Origin: Neckera pumila
Lineage: Eukaryota; Streptophyta; Bryopsida; Hypnales; Neckeraceae
Assembly: GCA_963969595.1 (NCBI GenBank)
Contig: OZ018415.1
Location: forward strand, 23,503,782-23,567,781
DNA: 64,000 nt
Direction: 5' to 3'
Below the pieces are notes generated by a model, which made no database searches, was not told the origin of the DNA, and worked only from the letters and a program-made list of their open reading frames with translations. Shown here one piece after another: positions 37,406 to 51,091 of this stretch. The stretch's first letter is position 1; every line of letters begins with the position of its first letter. The position numbers were made by a program, and so were the translations under genes.

Positions 37406-37989
37406 TAAGGTAGGAGGCTCAAAATTTGCTTGGGCAGTGAATCATCCCTATAATTACTGCAAGAGCCAATCATTCTCTTTGCTTCCACATGTCTCTTTAC
37501 AAGTTGCAAGTGAACAATTTATAGAAGACCTAGGATAATAAATCGGTGCCCTATGACACTTACAAATGAATGACTACAACTCGTTTGAAAATTCATAAGT
37601 AACTCAATAATGCTTTGAACAATATGAAACCACTTGTGTTACTACTAGGGACCCTTATTGCCCCATCTAAGGGTAAATGTAAAATTTGCCCCTATTTTGT
37701 GTGGCATAAATATTGTATTTCTTCACCACTCCTAGCTAATATGGGCCTCTGATTGCAAATATGAATTAAAAATCTGCAAATTTTATCGTAGGTGGCAAAT
37801 AAAAGATTCCAATGTATTCTGTAGGGATCCATCACGGGCAATAAGGGGATCCATCCTCCCTGGCCCTTTGTTACATTCCGCATCTATTTCTTTGTCTGAA
37901 AAATGAGTTGAAAATATTCCCATCCAAGGAAACGCATGAAAAAATGTGGACCAGCCCTTGAATGAGCAGTTTTCGAGCCTCCTACCTTA
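37406..37989 (+). mobile_element. MITE family H, copy H3, with another MITE inside
   Basis: TAAGGTAGGAGGCTC at the left, GAGCCTCCTACCTTA at the right, the best preserved ends of the family. The interior is collinear with H1 and H2 but is split at GTGTTAC/ATTCCGCATCT. Confidence 0.7.
37643..37874. mobile_element. Small MITE inserted in H3, flanked by TGTTAC
   Basis: The uninterrupted copies H1 and H2 lack these ~230 bases. Mirrored sequence near the ends (GGGACCCTTATTGCCC against GGGCAATAAGGGGATCC) and the repeated TGTTAC at both junctions (37637-37642 and 37869-37874) support an insertion with a short target duplication. Class unknown. Confidence 0.55.
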
Positions 37990-38989
37990 GATATTGAATG
38001 GGCAGCTTCAGAGTCATATGACAACAACAATTGTATGTTTGGCAATAACGACGGGTTCCAAAAGAGAGCAGCTATACGGCCAACACGTGCAAAGACTCCA
38101 CATTATGAACTTTCCCTTTACTTTGTGGTGCCCTCTTTCTCCCAAAGTTCATCTCCAAGCAGTGATCCATATAACTTCAGAAACAAGAAAACACGAGAAT
38201 CAAACATTACCTATTATCGTGGCTACCAAATTTTGCCGACTACGTCAGTATCGTCTGTGAACACCGGTCTTGAAGAACCAAACTCGAGGACATTTTGAAA
38301 ACAATGCATAGGCCCTGATAAATCAAGTGCAGTTCACGCGCCACTACAAAAATCAAAGACGAAAGGGCGATTCGTCATACTACAATGCAGCATTCGCGAG
38401 TGACGGCTGACAAGCTTCCCATTGTCAAACATTCTTGCAGTCGTCGCCCAAGTTTACCGATAGAAACCACACTCCAACAAGAGAGGATGTCGAGTGGAAG
38501 CGCCTACGACCATCACATACTTCAAAGCACTAGTTAATTTGTACAGTTAGTCATCCAGCGTTCTCTTACGTTGGCCAGGACTCTCTGTGGAAGGATAAAA
38601 TGTGGCAAAAGGAATTTTGGTACAAGATGGTGGCTCACTATCCGTAGTCACTGTCACAAGGCGTCGGCTGGTCTAAAGCAGCCAGTGCGGTTAAGCATAC
38701 CTTCCAACAGTGATGCTAATTTTGAATGTTCAAAAAAATCCTAAATCTCAACCCTGTAACATACAAGCATGACGGCATCCCACCGGAAGCCCCCTTATTA
38801 TTCAACCTCACACCTGGGCCTCCAAGCAGCGAGCTTCTTCCCCTTGATTTGGGCAAAAGATTTGTGGCAGTCTGCGTCGGGACACGCAGGCGGAGGCTAA
38901 CTTCAATGTACAAAAGGGCAACCCGTTCATCATAATCACAAATTGCCAACTGGGACAATGGCCCCTTTCCATGCATGCGGCTGCTGCTT
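37990..38989 (-). other. 3' flank of the 14-exon gene
   Basis: Composition rises toward that of the gene. Probably 3' untranslated region next to the stop codon and unique intergenic DNA beyond it; no separate gene is supported. Confidence 0.4.
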
Positions 38990-41900
38990 TCACATCAGGT
39001 TCAACGCGGACAAGTCGTCCATGGGAACGTCCAATCCCATATTAAGGAAATCGTCGGTCTGCTGCATCGGGTCCATCGGGTCCACGTCAAAGTCCAGCCA
39101 AGACCCCATGTCCGCTTGGGCCATGCTCAAGTCTTCCATGCCCGGCAGAGAGAAGGTGTCGAAAGCGCCCTCAACTACCCCCTGCGGTTCCGGCAACCCC
39201 GGTAAACTGGGCATCACTGCTTCGTCCCTCCTGAGACCAGAATGTCGTTCGGCTGCGGCATTCGCTTGAATCGAAGCCCTGCCCCCCTTGCCCGCTGGGT
39301 GGCTGTCTGCGGCCTTGGGCACCGTGCCCTGCATGGACTTCAACAACGACCCAGTCTTTTGCCTGGGTTTCGTTTTGTTCTTCCGCTCCCCTTTCGCATT
39401 CCCTTGACCCGACCTCGCTGGCGCACTTCCAACCTTCTCCTTCCCGTCCCTGTCACGTTCACTTCGCTTGCCTTTGATTCCACCGAAGCCGTTCGAGTTC
39501 GAGCTCAACGTGTTCACATCGCGAGTGCTCGTGTACCCAGACACATCTTCCAGGAAGATCTCGCGCTCTTCAGCTCGTTCCCTGGACTCTTCCTTGAGAT
39601 AAGAGAAGTCTATGGATCCTGTACAATCTGAATTCATCCTTTCGGAACTTCGTTCAAGACCACCCTCCTTCGCCCCATTCAAGGCAGCAATAGGAATAGA
39701 CTCTACTACACTGGGAGGAACGCAAAAAAGTTTATCTCGCAAAGCAGGGTCAGTTATACAACTATGACCAGACTCAAAATCTCGAACCCTTGCCAAAACC
39801 CGTTTCGCAAAGTCAAGAGCAGCGGCCCTCGCTGCCTTGCCAGCCGCTCCCTTCGTAAATCGACCACCCTGCAGCCCAAGGAGGAAATTCATAAGTCAAT
39901 TCAATATTGCCGGGAATTTCATTTCACAACGACACTGAGTTTTGAACTGTTACCAAATGCTTGTTACGACACTAAATTTACAGGATGGAAAGATGAGAGG
40001 ATTGGCTCCATTTCAGATAGACAGTATTATTTCAGAAGCAAGTACATCGGATATCACTGAAATCAAAGCCTGCATACAAAGCTCTCACGTGTTTTTCATA
40101 AGTGCAGCATTGTCAAGTACCGTTTTCTTTTTATACGCCAACTCCACAAATTTGTCCATTGCAAGTTTCTCGCGTGCCCTGCAGTCAACATTTCAAATGA
40201 ATTTCCTGTTTGAATGACTTGGCAGAAAGAGTTGCTTTTGAACCGAGACAAAACGGGAAGTATAGCTCAAGACATTAGAGATCTGAAAACATCAGACATA
40301 AGACCGGAGCATATGAGATCAGGACAACTATATGCAATAACGATGGAGAAAAACAAGCCATACCTTTCCTCAGTCTCACGTCTATCTAAAATAGCATTTT
40401 GAAGCATGCACAATCGCTCCTTACTCATCGAGACCTGCCAGTGAAACGCCAATCACTTATAAAGAGGAACCATGAACCAGTAATTTGCATCACAATTACC
40501 TTTCGTTCCCTGAATGACATAATTCAGCGCGGACTCCTACCTTATTAGTGAGATCGTTTTGCAATCTCCTCAGCTCTTCGCTGATTTCATCCTCGTCCAG
40601 CTCATTGAGGTTCCGCTAATAGCATTCAAAGCACTAGACAAGTTAGATTCCAATCATAACTTTTAATAGCATAAGGTGAAAGTGAACCACATATAAAAGC
40701 AAGAATCCCAAAGGGAAATAAACAAGAATAGATGGTAGAAATACGTGGATTGCAAATCATACAATGACACATCGACTTCCGATCTCTACTTCAATCATAA
40801 ATTGCTCACTTACCGGTTGAACAGGTAGAAGTCCAATGCTGCTTAATTCCAGCTGTAACCTATCATCTAAGCTCATCTTTTGGTATTGCTCTTCCCAATC
40901 CAACGATTTGATCCCAATCTGGCTGACAGATTCTGGTTGATCATCCGTAACACAATCTTCTACGCCATTAACCCAATCCACTCTACCTAATTGATGGAAA
41001 CTTTTATCCGCAATAATAACATCTGCCAAATCCACCCCAATATGAAATAAGTCATCACAACTAAAATCAATATGATCTCAAAAAGGATGGTGCAGTCTGT
41101 CGAAAAGACTTTGATCAAGACATATTGATTCAACTACAGCACTCACAGGACCCGGAAGTTGCAAGTTTGTACTTTAATCAAACTATATAGATACGTTCAA
41201 AACTGTTACAAATACCCAAGCACACAACTCACGCATCTGTAATGCCCATATTATCACAGAAAGTAAGAGAATCTTAAACTAGAAACAAACCTTGATTGTC
41301 GCTCCAGAGAGGATTCCCTTGATCACCAGAAATAGGAGAGCATTCGCTGTAACCTCCATTATCTACATCCGATTCGCCTTCCGCATCTCTCCTATCATAG
41401 TCTATCTCACTATGGCTACTCGGAGGCAGCGGAGAATCTGAGTCTCGGTCTACACAGGTTTCATCAGATACTATCTGACTATCATTGCCCACCCTTTCGC
41501 TGATGAGGGCAGATAGCAGCAGTTGTGACAATGGGAAAACTTTATCACGCCGTCCAGTCTGCTCTCGCAAGTTATTCAAGCTCTTGCCTTCATCTTTTTC
41601 TGTAACTGTCCGATCAAGACTTGTAAATTTGACAGCTGTATCCAAAGGATAGTGTATAGTTGTATTGCTATCACCCGCCCCAGCCATCTACAGGCGCAAC
41701 AATGACGATCGTTTAATATGCTGAACATATCATCTGATCACACCTAACAACAATGTTGAAGCAGGTAATAAATAGTCACACTGAATGAAGTCAAAGCTAT
41801 CAGCCCCAATTCATAAACCTCCGCTACTTGCGGCCAAAAGATTTGGAATACTACAAACCGCAGCAAAGACTGCATGAACGCTTTGCTTCGGTAAAGCATG

Positions 41901-44900
41901 GCAAAGTAGAAAAACTGCAACATGGATGTGCAGAGGAATATGAATTACGTCTTTGTGCAGAAAAGAAAGCTCATCTGAAGTCACATGAGCGAAATATGCT
42001 TCGACTTGTCTCCAATAGGGACTGGAGCAGGCAGCAGCTGCACAAACACATATCCGGCAACGTGAAATGAGTCGAAATTGAATATTGCAGATGAAGTATA
42101 GCAAATACATTGCTACATACTCCCAGAAATCATACCACTAAAGTCGACCGCTTGCTGAACTGCCTCCGACAAATGTTGACGGTCGTCATTTTCCTCTCCT
42201 GTACATCCCAAACTGAACTCAGAACACAATAAACTGGACACTTGCATTTGCCGGAGCAATGACGAAAATTCTGAACATATTCATCTTGAACATATCCTGA
42301 ACATATTCTGAACATATCCATCACGGAACTCACTCCAGCACAATCCTGAAAGCACAATTAAAGAATTTCACACCCATACCTGACAACACAGAAACACTAT
42401 TGCCCAATAAACGCCTCGGTCTGCCCACAGATTTGCGATCTGAGACGACTTTCTTAGTTACTGGGCGTCCAGGTCTGCACACATACCAAGATGGGCTATA
42501 ATGTTTTGTCTCCTTAACCTCATGCAAGTCACTTCAGAACCATGCACAACACTCCTCTACCAATTACAGTAGATTATGACTCCTGCCACAATTCCCATAC
42601 AAAAATTCCAATGCTGCGATCTTTGAACAACTCAAAACTGAATCACTCTGAAAAAGAGAAACGTAACAGCATCAGGGGGGCTCTTGAATTCTACAAAAAA
42701 CTCATTACGCATCCCAGGAAAATACTCACAACCCACACCGTCCTCTACACCTGGTACAAAACCACCTCCTTTCACCCAAACCTCGACCATGCTTCCACAA
42801 CTGTCAGCAACCTACCCTGCGGGTTTAGACTCCACCGTCGCCCTGGCACTTCTTGTCGGCTTTGTATTCACTGGCGACGCTACTACCTTCCCAGATGGCG
42901 AGCTCACCGCCACCACCCGTGGTGTCACAGACCCTCTCCCTGTCCGCCCTTGCCGTCTCACCCCGTCTCCACCTCCACTTTCCTCTTGTGCTAAAACCAT
43001 CTCTTTCCTTGTTGGCACCACCACAGTCCCCAACTTCTGAATCATACCCGACATTTTATGCTTCCCCACCACAACCTCATTTTTAATGCTTCTATGCAGT
43101 CTTTCCTTGTGGCCCTCCTCCATGCAGTCGTCGCTCTCAACAGGCCCCACCGAAATAAACAATCGCTCCGTCTGAGTCTTGCTTGAAGGAACAACATGCC
43201 CGCCAGACAACCGCTTTGCCAGATTAGAACCCCCACTTGTAACTGAAGGGTTCAATCTCTCGCTAGCAGCGACGGCTGACGCACTTCCGTCCAGCAAGGG
43301 CGGATCTCCTCCACCAGTCCCGTTTGCCTCTTCCTTCGCTGGAACGAAGGTACCCACCGGGGGCATCGGATTCACTCGCCTTGCACGTGCCATCTTCTGA
43401 TGTCGAGAGCTACCCCAAGAGGCAACAGGCGGGGATGATGAGCGAGAGGAAGCTGGCCTCTTCTTGTTCACGGGCCCAGAAGACACCTGCGGCTTCGGTG
43501 GAGTGATCACTGATGGCTTCTCGCGAACCTCCGTAAACGATGAAGAATGACTCATATGGCCCGTCTGATTCCCGCCTGCAACCGTATTCGATCGCGGTGC
43601 TCTTGCACCCTTCGCCTTTGGTGTGATTCCAGGGCTTACTTGACGCCCTTCAACTCGAGAAATCGGTCTGCAAGAACACGACCAAACTATATTCAATATC
43701 TGCACTTTCAAAGAGTAAAATCTCTCGCTCAATCTTGACAACAAGAACATCGTCATGTAACTAGACAAGAATCCAGCACTCATAGCTATACAAAAATCAA
43801 TTGCACGGATGTCGCCGCAAATTTCACCCGCTGCGAAAATACGTACTTGGCTCCAGGCTTGCCGTTCAAACGCTCACGCTCTGTCATATCAACCCGTTCC
43901 AACTTTCCCACAGCGCATGATGCACCCTCAAGCTCAGTTCTGCTACTACCTCGTATACTTGACCCATTAACCTGCACGCCAGATCCCCCCTTCTGCACAG
44001 ATGGTGTGCCATGCACAAGACCAGACCTGCCAGATAGCATACCAACAGCACATCCATATCATCAATACGACAACACACGAGTTCGAATTCACAGAACATT
44101 ACCAACCCACTCATGTCCAGACAGCCCCAGAAGATGGGAGTCCAAAGTATTCCATGCCAAACATCTAGACGAAACAGCAACAACAATACATCTGATTCAA
44201 ACACCATCTCAAGTTTTGCGAGCATAAGCGATCGAAAATAGTCCAATAAACAGCTTCATCAACACAGCACATGCAATCATGACATACATGCAGGATACCC
44301 ACACACCTGAAACCGTGGCCTTCACTAGGACGCGATCGACTATCACCACCGGCTCGGTGACATTGAGCATTACCCTTTTGCTCCCGATCCCGATCCCGAT
44401 CCCCGCAACCGTTCACACTACCCATCCCGAACGCCTCTGGTTTTAAGGTGGCTGACCGTCGTCCTTTCATCTTTGCTTTCTCCCATCCTTCACTACCTAT
44501 TACAGGAGTTTTCTCCGTCAAGTCCACTGGAGAGCTCAGGATGCCACTTGGCCTGGTAGTGTCCCGTTCTCTTTCTTGCACCCCAGAAGATCGCTGCACA
44601 ATCCAATTAATTGCCCTACCCTCGGGCTGCGAAATAAACCCAGAAGACATTATGAGGCACTATCAAATAGAGACGCACCATCCACCCCAACACTCGAACA
44701 ACCTCTCGGACATCAGATCAAATCCAAGCACTAATCAAATGCAGAATCTGTCATGGGTGCATCTAGCCGTACAACCCAAAGCTGAATTAAACGAGTGCTC
44801 CAACAATACAAGCAGTCAGCATTCCCGTCGTAAACAGCGTAGACCCTAGACCCCTTCTAAAATATGAAGACTAAAGAGGAGCGCCATAAAATATTCCAAA

Positions 44901-46027
44901 CCCAAACGATGCTTCTTATAAACACATAGAGAATTCCGGCATATGAGGTTATATAAGTTCTGCCATCACACTTCATCCAATCTGCGCGTGCACCCAAACA
45001 AACATGCACCGGAGATATATGGAAACGACAATTCACAAGCACAAAAATCATGCTGTCATCATACCCGTGCATCGGCCAACGAAGTCCGCATCCGCTTATT
45101 GATGATCCCGCTCTTGATCTTCTCGCCTCCCTTCGAAGCCTCGCCACTGCTGGGAACACTACGACTGCCACCTTTCGCCGTCGCCTGCCCGGACGGCGCG
45201 GCACTCCTCGGACCGGGTCCCGGCTGGGAAACCCGATCAATCGCCCCCGAATCGGTTTTGTTGCGTTTTCTCGACTGCTGAAATCGGTCCAGCTTTATCA
45301 CCGCCTCTGACAAGAGCCGGTAGCGTTCCCTGTCAATGCACATTCCCACCAAACTTTCACATACGGGCCACCCACACAACACTACTAGTACTGCTTCCAC
45401 AGCTCTAAGATTCACACAATGCTAGCTTGCAAAAACACAAATCCTCCCCTGCTGCTATCACAATAGATACTATTCCGCCTGCCACAATCACCCACACCAC
45501 ACCCTATTGATCATCCGCAGACTTCAAGCACGCTCGCTCCTCTTCGCCCGCTGGCTTCGAGACCCACATAACAAGACATGACATGACATGACCCCAGTCG
45601 ACGGTAATGACTTGGATCCATACCAGGCTCTGTGCACGTTCTCCGACAGTATACTCTTCATCCGCTTAATCTCCTCTGGACTGGAATTCTCCAGCGGCTT
45701 CGACTGCAAACTTCCCAGACTCGGGTCATCGCTCTGTTGACCGGTCGCGGCATTCATGACCCTCCGCAGCTCCACTTGCCGATTGGACTTGGCGTCTAAG
45801 GGGATGGGTTCCAGAAACAGAACGCTCGTCAGAGGCGGAAGCTCGCCGTGGGAGCTCGAGGGCCCGCCCAACGCAGACCCGCGGCCAGGCTCGTGACTCT
45901 CGCGGAAACTATGAGACTTATCTACACTGGCACCTGGGGTACGATGCAGAGGGCCTCCACCACTATGCAGACCCTCATCAGGGTTGCTCAAATTCGACGC
46001 GTCCAGCCTCTGCATGGATGCTGCCAT
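38990..46027 (-). CDS. Plant-specific nuclear protein, At2g19390/At4g29790 family (putative SAGA-associated)
   Basis: Fourteen coding exons on the minus strand join in phase: 46027-45624, 45329-45065, 44593-44307, 44026-43847, 43667-42816, 42474-42380, 42198-42136, 42037-41949, 41687-41291, 41022-40814, 40615-40541, 40434-40364, 40178-40121, 39868-38990 (stop TGA). The product has 1307 residues, a normal length for the family. Family landmarks seen in order: SHSFRES (38-44), NKRMRTS (212-218), GWEKAKMKGRRS (259-270), a PGRPVTKK-SDRK block (664-677) followed by VGRPRR (679-684), SSPYWRQVEAYF, LLLSALISE, MSLDDRLQLELSSIGLLP, RAREKLAMDKFVELAYKK (996-1013), FAKRVLARVRDFE-G-CITDPALRD, and the acidic C-terminal LDVPMDDLSALNLM. 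Most of the chain is low-complexity and probably disordered. To my recollection the Arabidopsis members were reported as plant-specific SAGA acetyltransferase subunits (SCS2A/B); function here is inferred. Exon 13 uses a weak donor (GTACTT), chosen because it alone keeps phase. Confidence 0.9.
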
Positions 46028-48170
46028 TGTTGCTGCTAGGGCACCACGGCGGTGCCACCACCAACCGCACTACCACATCGCCTTCACCTCGATCCTCGAT
46101 ACCTCCTCATATGCTCCCAGAAACGATGCTGCAGCCCCATCGTCCAATATACCCCCCACGAATACGGACATGCAAGGAAGACGACGAGGCCCCGCTGGCT
46201 TCAACCACACCATTGCCTCCCAACTAGGGGGTGCAGAAGAACCATTCCCAGCTACCTCCCATCCTCCACACCCGAATTATATACAGCAGAGGAGTACCTG
46301 CACACACATCACACCAGATTAGGCCACTTGCAAGCGGGGGCGGGCACGGGACATCACCCAGGACCGATTCACCATGCTGCCCTCCGGGTCCAAAATGTGG
46401 CTTGGTGCCATCCAACACATTAAGCTCAAATTGATATAAGGTGATCATGTCATCCCTCACACTTCCGAGCATATGAGCTTCCGAGCTCTCACGATGCAGA
46501 CGTCCGGGTTCAAAATGTGGATGTTGCTGCTTCAAGTGGTTTCAAAGCAGCGGGCATCGTTTACTTACAATCCATGTGTGCATGGCAGGAAGACAATCGT
46601 AATGTCGCGAGGTCAGGATTCAACATCTCGGTTAACTTTTCTGTATCTCATTCGAGGCCTCTAAAATAATGTGGACAATGAGGCACTACAACAGCAGGAT
46701 TGAAAAGATAAGAAAGTGCCCAACAACAAGTAGCCCAGGCAGCAGGGCAACTACGCCTCCGCCCCAATTTTTGTCATGTCGAAACCACGAAGTAAGAACT
46801 TCTGGTCATACCGGCAAAGATACGCTTGTAACAATGTAAGCTTGCAATCGTCATGGCCTGCTAAGAAAAGTGCAGAGGCGAGCGTGGGAGGGTTTCGCAC
46901 ATTCTTAACTGAGTGACAGAGTTGCCTCCCATAAGCATGCGTATCTACTGCAGTTAGCCTCGGTTGCAGAATCTCAACCCGAATTCGATCAGTCAAGCAA
47001 ATCCATGCCCAACTCATGCACTTCCAAAACAAATTGGCCTATTAGAGCTAAGATCGAATGAAAGGCAGGCCAATATCCTCGACCCTTACAGCACCAGGAA
47101 AGAGAAACAACCCCACAAACCCTCGAACCAGGAATCGGGTCCCCAAGCTCTGCGAATTGCGTAGATAGGGGGAGAATTAAGGACGTACCGGTCCAAAGAA
47201 CGAGTAGAGGCACGGCATTACAGGGGTTGAGCTAGGGTTTGGTGGCTGTACTTCATGGAATGCTCCATTCTTCACCAAGACGTGCTCCCCTTCCAAATCC
47301 TCATCCCTGTTCCAATTCAAGGTTGCTCGTCATCCATAACCAAACCCTCGGTCCATCTAAACGCTGGGGAGTCATTCCTCCATCTGCAACCGTCTCATTC
47401 TTGCTCTGCTTTCCAGGATGTCGACTCAGGCACTACGTCGGGGCCAATTGCAATGTGAGGGATGCGCTGGACGACACACAATACTGATACTTGCGGAATA
47501 CAAAACCAAATGCGGGAGATAGCGCTAATCATCCCGCGGTTCCGTCCAGGAAGGACTCACAGTAGGAAGGACGGACGGACGGACGGACAGACAGACAGAC
47601 TCACTGCCTGCCTGCCGCAAAAGGACCCGGGCAGTGCCACGAGCACATCCAGAATGCCACGCCACCCCAGATCAAGCTGCGCCCCTGGAAACGACGATGA
47701 CGACGACTTCTCCTACCGACCGAGGCCCCCCCCGCGACATGGCTGGTGCTGTGCTGCGATGGCGAAGGAAGAATGAGAGCATGCCCAGACCTGGATCGAG
47801 GCGTGATCAAGGAGCCCCATGGACGATCATGTCCCAGCGAGCAGCTGCCATCGCGACCAAACGTGCACGGAATCAGCTGACATCAGGTCACCAGAAGCGA
47901 AGCGAAGCGGGCAAGAGACGAAATCGAAACGCTAGCCCAGGAGCCTAGCGCGCAATCGGTCGCGGAAGGACAAGCTCTGCGGAATTGGGCGGGGCAGGGA
48001 TCGGGGACGTCATCGCTAGGGTTGCAGCGCCATGCCATCACAGGCCATCGCCATGATCCTCCTCTCTGGCTCACGCTCCCTCGACAGACTCATACACTGT
48101 TGCAGTTCTTCTGCTTCTTCCTCTTCTTCTTCACCGCTTAGTTTTGCTACTGTAAGTTAAGCTTATTTAG
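46028..48170 (-). promoter_or_regulatory. Upstream and leader region of the 14-exon gene
   Basis: GC-rich, unique sequence without a supported protein-coding gene. On the minus strand a purine-rich segment (GAAGAAGAAGAGGAAGAAGC, about 48130-48110) could lie near the transcription start, with several short upstream frames after it. A good donor (GACCG followed by GTACGT, junction 47189/47188) suggests an intron in the leader; its acceptor is unclear, a weak TAG lies at 46036-46038. A (GGAC)n(AGAC)n microsatellite occupies 47567-47600. All of this is inference from composition and splice signals. Confidence 0.35.
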
Positions 48171-48707
48171 TGTGAGCTCTCATTTTGGGTCCACTTGGGA
48201 ATTTGGACCTCAAACTTACTGAAACTCAATTTAGTTCGGAGACAAAATTTTGAAGAAACTGGGGCACCCCTTCACATATGTAATTATAATAATAATTAAA
48301 GAGGATTTGGAGAATTATAGGATTTAGTGTTTTTTTTTTTTAATTACCTTATTTAGTGCATGGTATGATGAATTGGGGTCAAAGGTATAGTTTTCAACAA
48401 AGCACCGGTTTCGAATTAACCTTTTTTTTTTTTGGTAAACTTTTTCTTGGGCTTGTTTTTAGTTTTGAAAATGAGTATTTAATATGAGGGAGCTTGAGCA
48501 TTTGATTTTGAAAATAGAAACTGAATTGCTTTCTAGACTAAAACCATTTTAGTGAGGTATGCATTTTGGAGATGAGATTTTTAGATATAGAATAATAGAA
48601 GATTGCAGTACAAATTGTAAGCATTGACACCTCTTTGCATGTTAGTAATGAGATTTTAGCACTTTTGTGGCTTGATGGTTTGTTTGTTTTAAAAACTACC
48701 TCTTTGC
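48171..48707. other. AT-rich intergenic DNA, no gene seen
   Basis: Composition drops abruptly from the GC-rich upstream region to AT-rich DNA. Nothing recognisable until the element at 48708. Confidence 0.5.
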
Positions 48708-49596
48708 TTAACCCCTAAAGTTCCAAGGCCTTATTTCCATCAAAGACCATTTAAAATTGCCATTTTCTTTTGCAAAGTGCAAAAAAATTTAAAACTCGTT
48801 TTTTTTTTGCATATCTAACTATAGGATCTTGCACTAGACTAGTATATAAAATGTGTAGAAAAAATATTAGAAACTCTTGACTACATAGATTGCATGATAT
48901 TTGCATTTAAAGTGAAGAAAAAAAGCTTTTTTGCACCTTGCTTCCTTAGATTTTTTGGCTTTAAATCATCTTAACTTAAAACTTTTACACTACTGATTTT
49001 GAATTTCTGATTTTTTATATTGAAGAATTGAGTTGACAATCTCGATTTTTTCTTAAAAACACTTAATTCTCACTCATTAAAAAATTGTTAAGTAGAAGTA
49101 GGTTCAAGATTGAAGGAAAATCTATATCGTTAATAGCTCTAAGATGGAATTGGACACACTAATCTCAACACTGAGATTGATCTAGCAAGAGATCTTAATT
49201 ATGTGAAACTCTTTTTTTGACAAATTTGGAAAATTGAGATCAAAAATGAATCCCAAAAGTTATTTTTTCAAAAACATGCTCTAATTGCTCAAAAAATAAG
49301 ATTGTCCATAACTTTTACATAACAAATCCAAATGGAATGAATCAAAGCTTTCTATATAAATAAAATTACAATCTATGAGAAAAAGATTTTTAAAATTTTT
49401 TTTGGAAAAGGGGGTAGTTTGCCACACCTAGAAAAAGGATTTTTGTGACATAACTTTGTTCCTAGGCACCAATTGAAATAAAATTATATTCTTAGAAAGC
49501 TAAGGTATTTTTCTATCTTCACAAAAAATTCAAAAAATCATGATGAATGTTGAGACCATTGACCGAGGATTCAACATTTGGGAGCTTAGGGATTAA
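48708..49596 (-). mobile_element. TTAA-flanked element, family A, copy A7
   Basis: TTAACCCCTAAAGTTCC (inner end) at 48708, GGGAGCTTAGGGATTAA at the right. The interior is collinear with A2 (AAAATTGCCATTTTC, GGATCTTGCACTAGACTAGTAT, AAAAATTGTTAAGTAGAAGTAGG, CAAATCCAAATGGAATGAAT). The outer end is worn. Confidence 0.65.
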
Positions 49597-49821
49597 TGTA
49601 TATAGGGTTATTTTGTCAAAGTTTGAGTGTCCATAGAGTCATTTTGTACATGACACTCTTGGCTCTATATGAATGAAGGTCTATATGGAATAATGAAGCC
49701 ATAACTATTTTAAATAACAAAAACATGCCTCTTTCAAGTTGCATAACTTTGAAGCCATTCAAAGGTTTTGAATTATGTCCCCCCTTTTATATTCATCCAT
49801 CCATGACATTTTAATCTGGCC

Positions 49822-51091
49822 TTAACCCTCAAGGACTAAAAAGACACAATGTGTCCTCTTCAAATTTTCAATGGCAAATTTTGGGTAAGGTGCAATAAAT
49901 CTCAATATTTTGTAAAGTAGGATCTTGTAGAGTAATAAGTTTACATACTTGTTGCATTTTTTTTATTTTCAAAATTTCAATGTAGGAAGTATTTTAAAAT
50001 GTATTTATGAAATATATTCTAATAGAAAGAATGAACAAACGTAATATTTTTCCAATGAAAGAATATTAGGGATGGAAAAAAACATTTTCTTGGGCATTTC
50101 TAAGGTAGACGTGCCAATGACCGCACAAGCACAATTCAAAATCCTTTTCCATAAAGTTGAGGAACTTGGAAGCTCTAAAATTTTGCACAACTGTCAAATC
50201 TCATGTAAAGATTTATTTCCAAAAAAAAAAGTTCAAAAAGGTGTTTTTTTTCCAAATTTGGTTGCAATTTAAAAATAACAAGTTAAAAAATCACAAAAAA
50301 AATGTCTTCCAGCCCTTCACCGCACAGTGTGCGGTGCTTGTGCGGTGGGACGAAATCCTAGTTCTTATCAACCCAACCTTAATATGAGTGTGATGTGACA
50401 TAATGAGCACAGTGTCCGGTTTTACGAAGTGTCCGATCAATGGCGCACTTACCTTAGTTCACAATTTGAAAAAACAAATTGGTCTTGGAGAAAAAAATAT
50501 CAAATTTATACTTTTAGCAATTTAAAAAATACAAGGTTCAATTTGGTGTGATTTAGAATACAAAATAATTAGAATGATTCCAAATTTTTAAAGATGTTCC
50601 AAATAATATACTAATAATGTAAATTGTTAATTTCAAAAATTGATGCATAACTATATAAATTTTTCAAAATTTTGTAGGATCCAATTTGGTCAATTTTTGG
50701 CTTTCTAATCCTTTTGTTTGAAAATTTGTATAAATTTGAGAGACCTTTTATATTTTATGTTTTTAAATTTAAAAACATTAAATTTGCCTTAGATTCCAAT
50801 ATAATTTTTTGGAGGTAAAAAAGCATTACTGATCCTCTTAAATTTTTTCTTCCTCCAAAATTGCATTTTTTGCCTACAAAGCTGATAATCCAAAACTGTT
50901 ATAATCTAAAAATCCAGTGGTCAATATTTCCCACAATTAATTCCATGCAAACTAGACAAAGTAGTTTTTACTTTTATATAGTTAAAATTAAAAATTTCAA
51001 GCACATCTATGCGCAAAGAAATTATCAAAGTGGGTCAATTCATTGAAAACCTCCATTACCAAAAAGGTTTCAGGCCTTGAGGGCTAGTTAA
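49822..51091 (+). mobile_element. Possible TTAA-flanked element, family J (1.27 kb)
   Basis: TTAACCCTCAAGGAC at the left and GGCCTTGAGGGCTAGTTAA at the right, an inverted pair with three extra bases in the right end. The interior is AT-rich and shows no transposase. The pairing rests on the ends alone; sequence mirrored beyond the right end (CATTGTGTTTTTTT) leaves its border uncertain. An 8-bp-arm hairpin (ACCGCACAGTGTGCGGT) lies at about 50319. Confidence 0.35.

Noticed and set aside
42812..43086. Pro-rich plus-strand frames in the 42.5-43.1 kb region
   Set aside because: They are antisense to exon 5 of the 14-exon gene, whose minus-strand reading shows family motifs and keeps phase.
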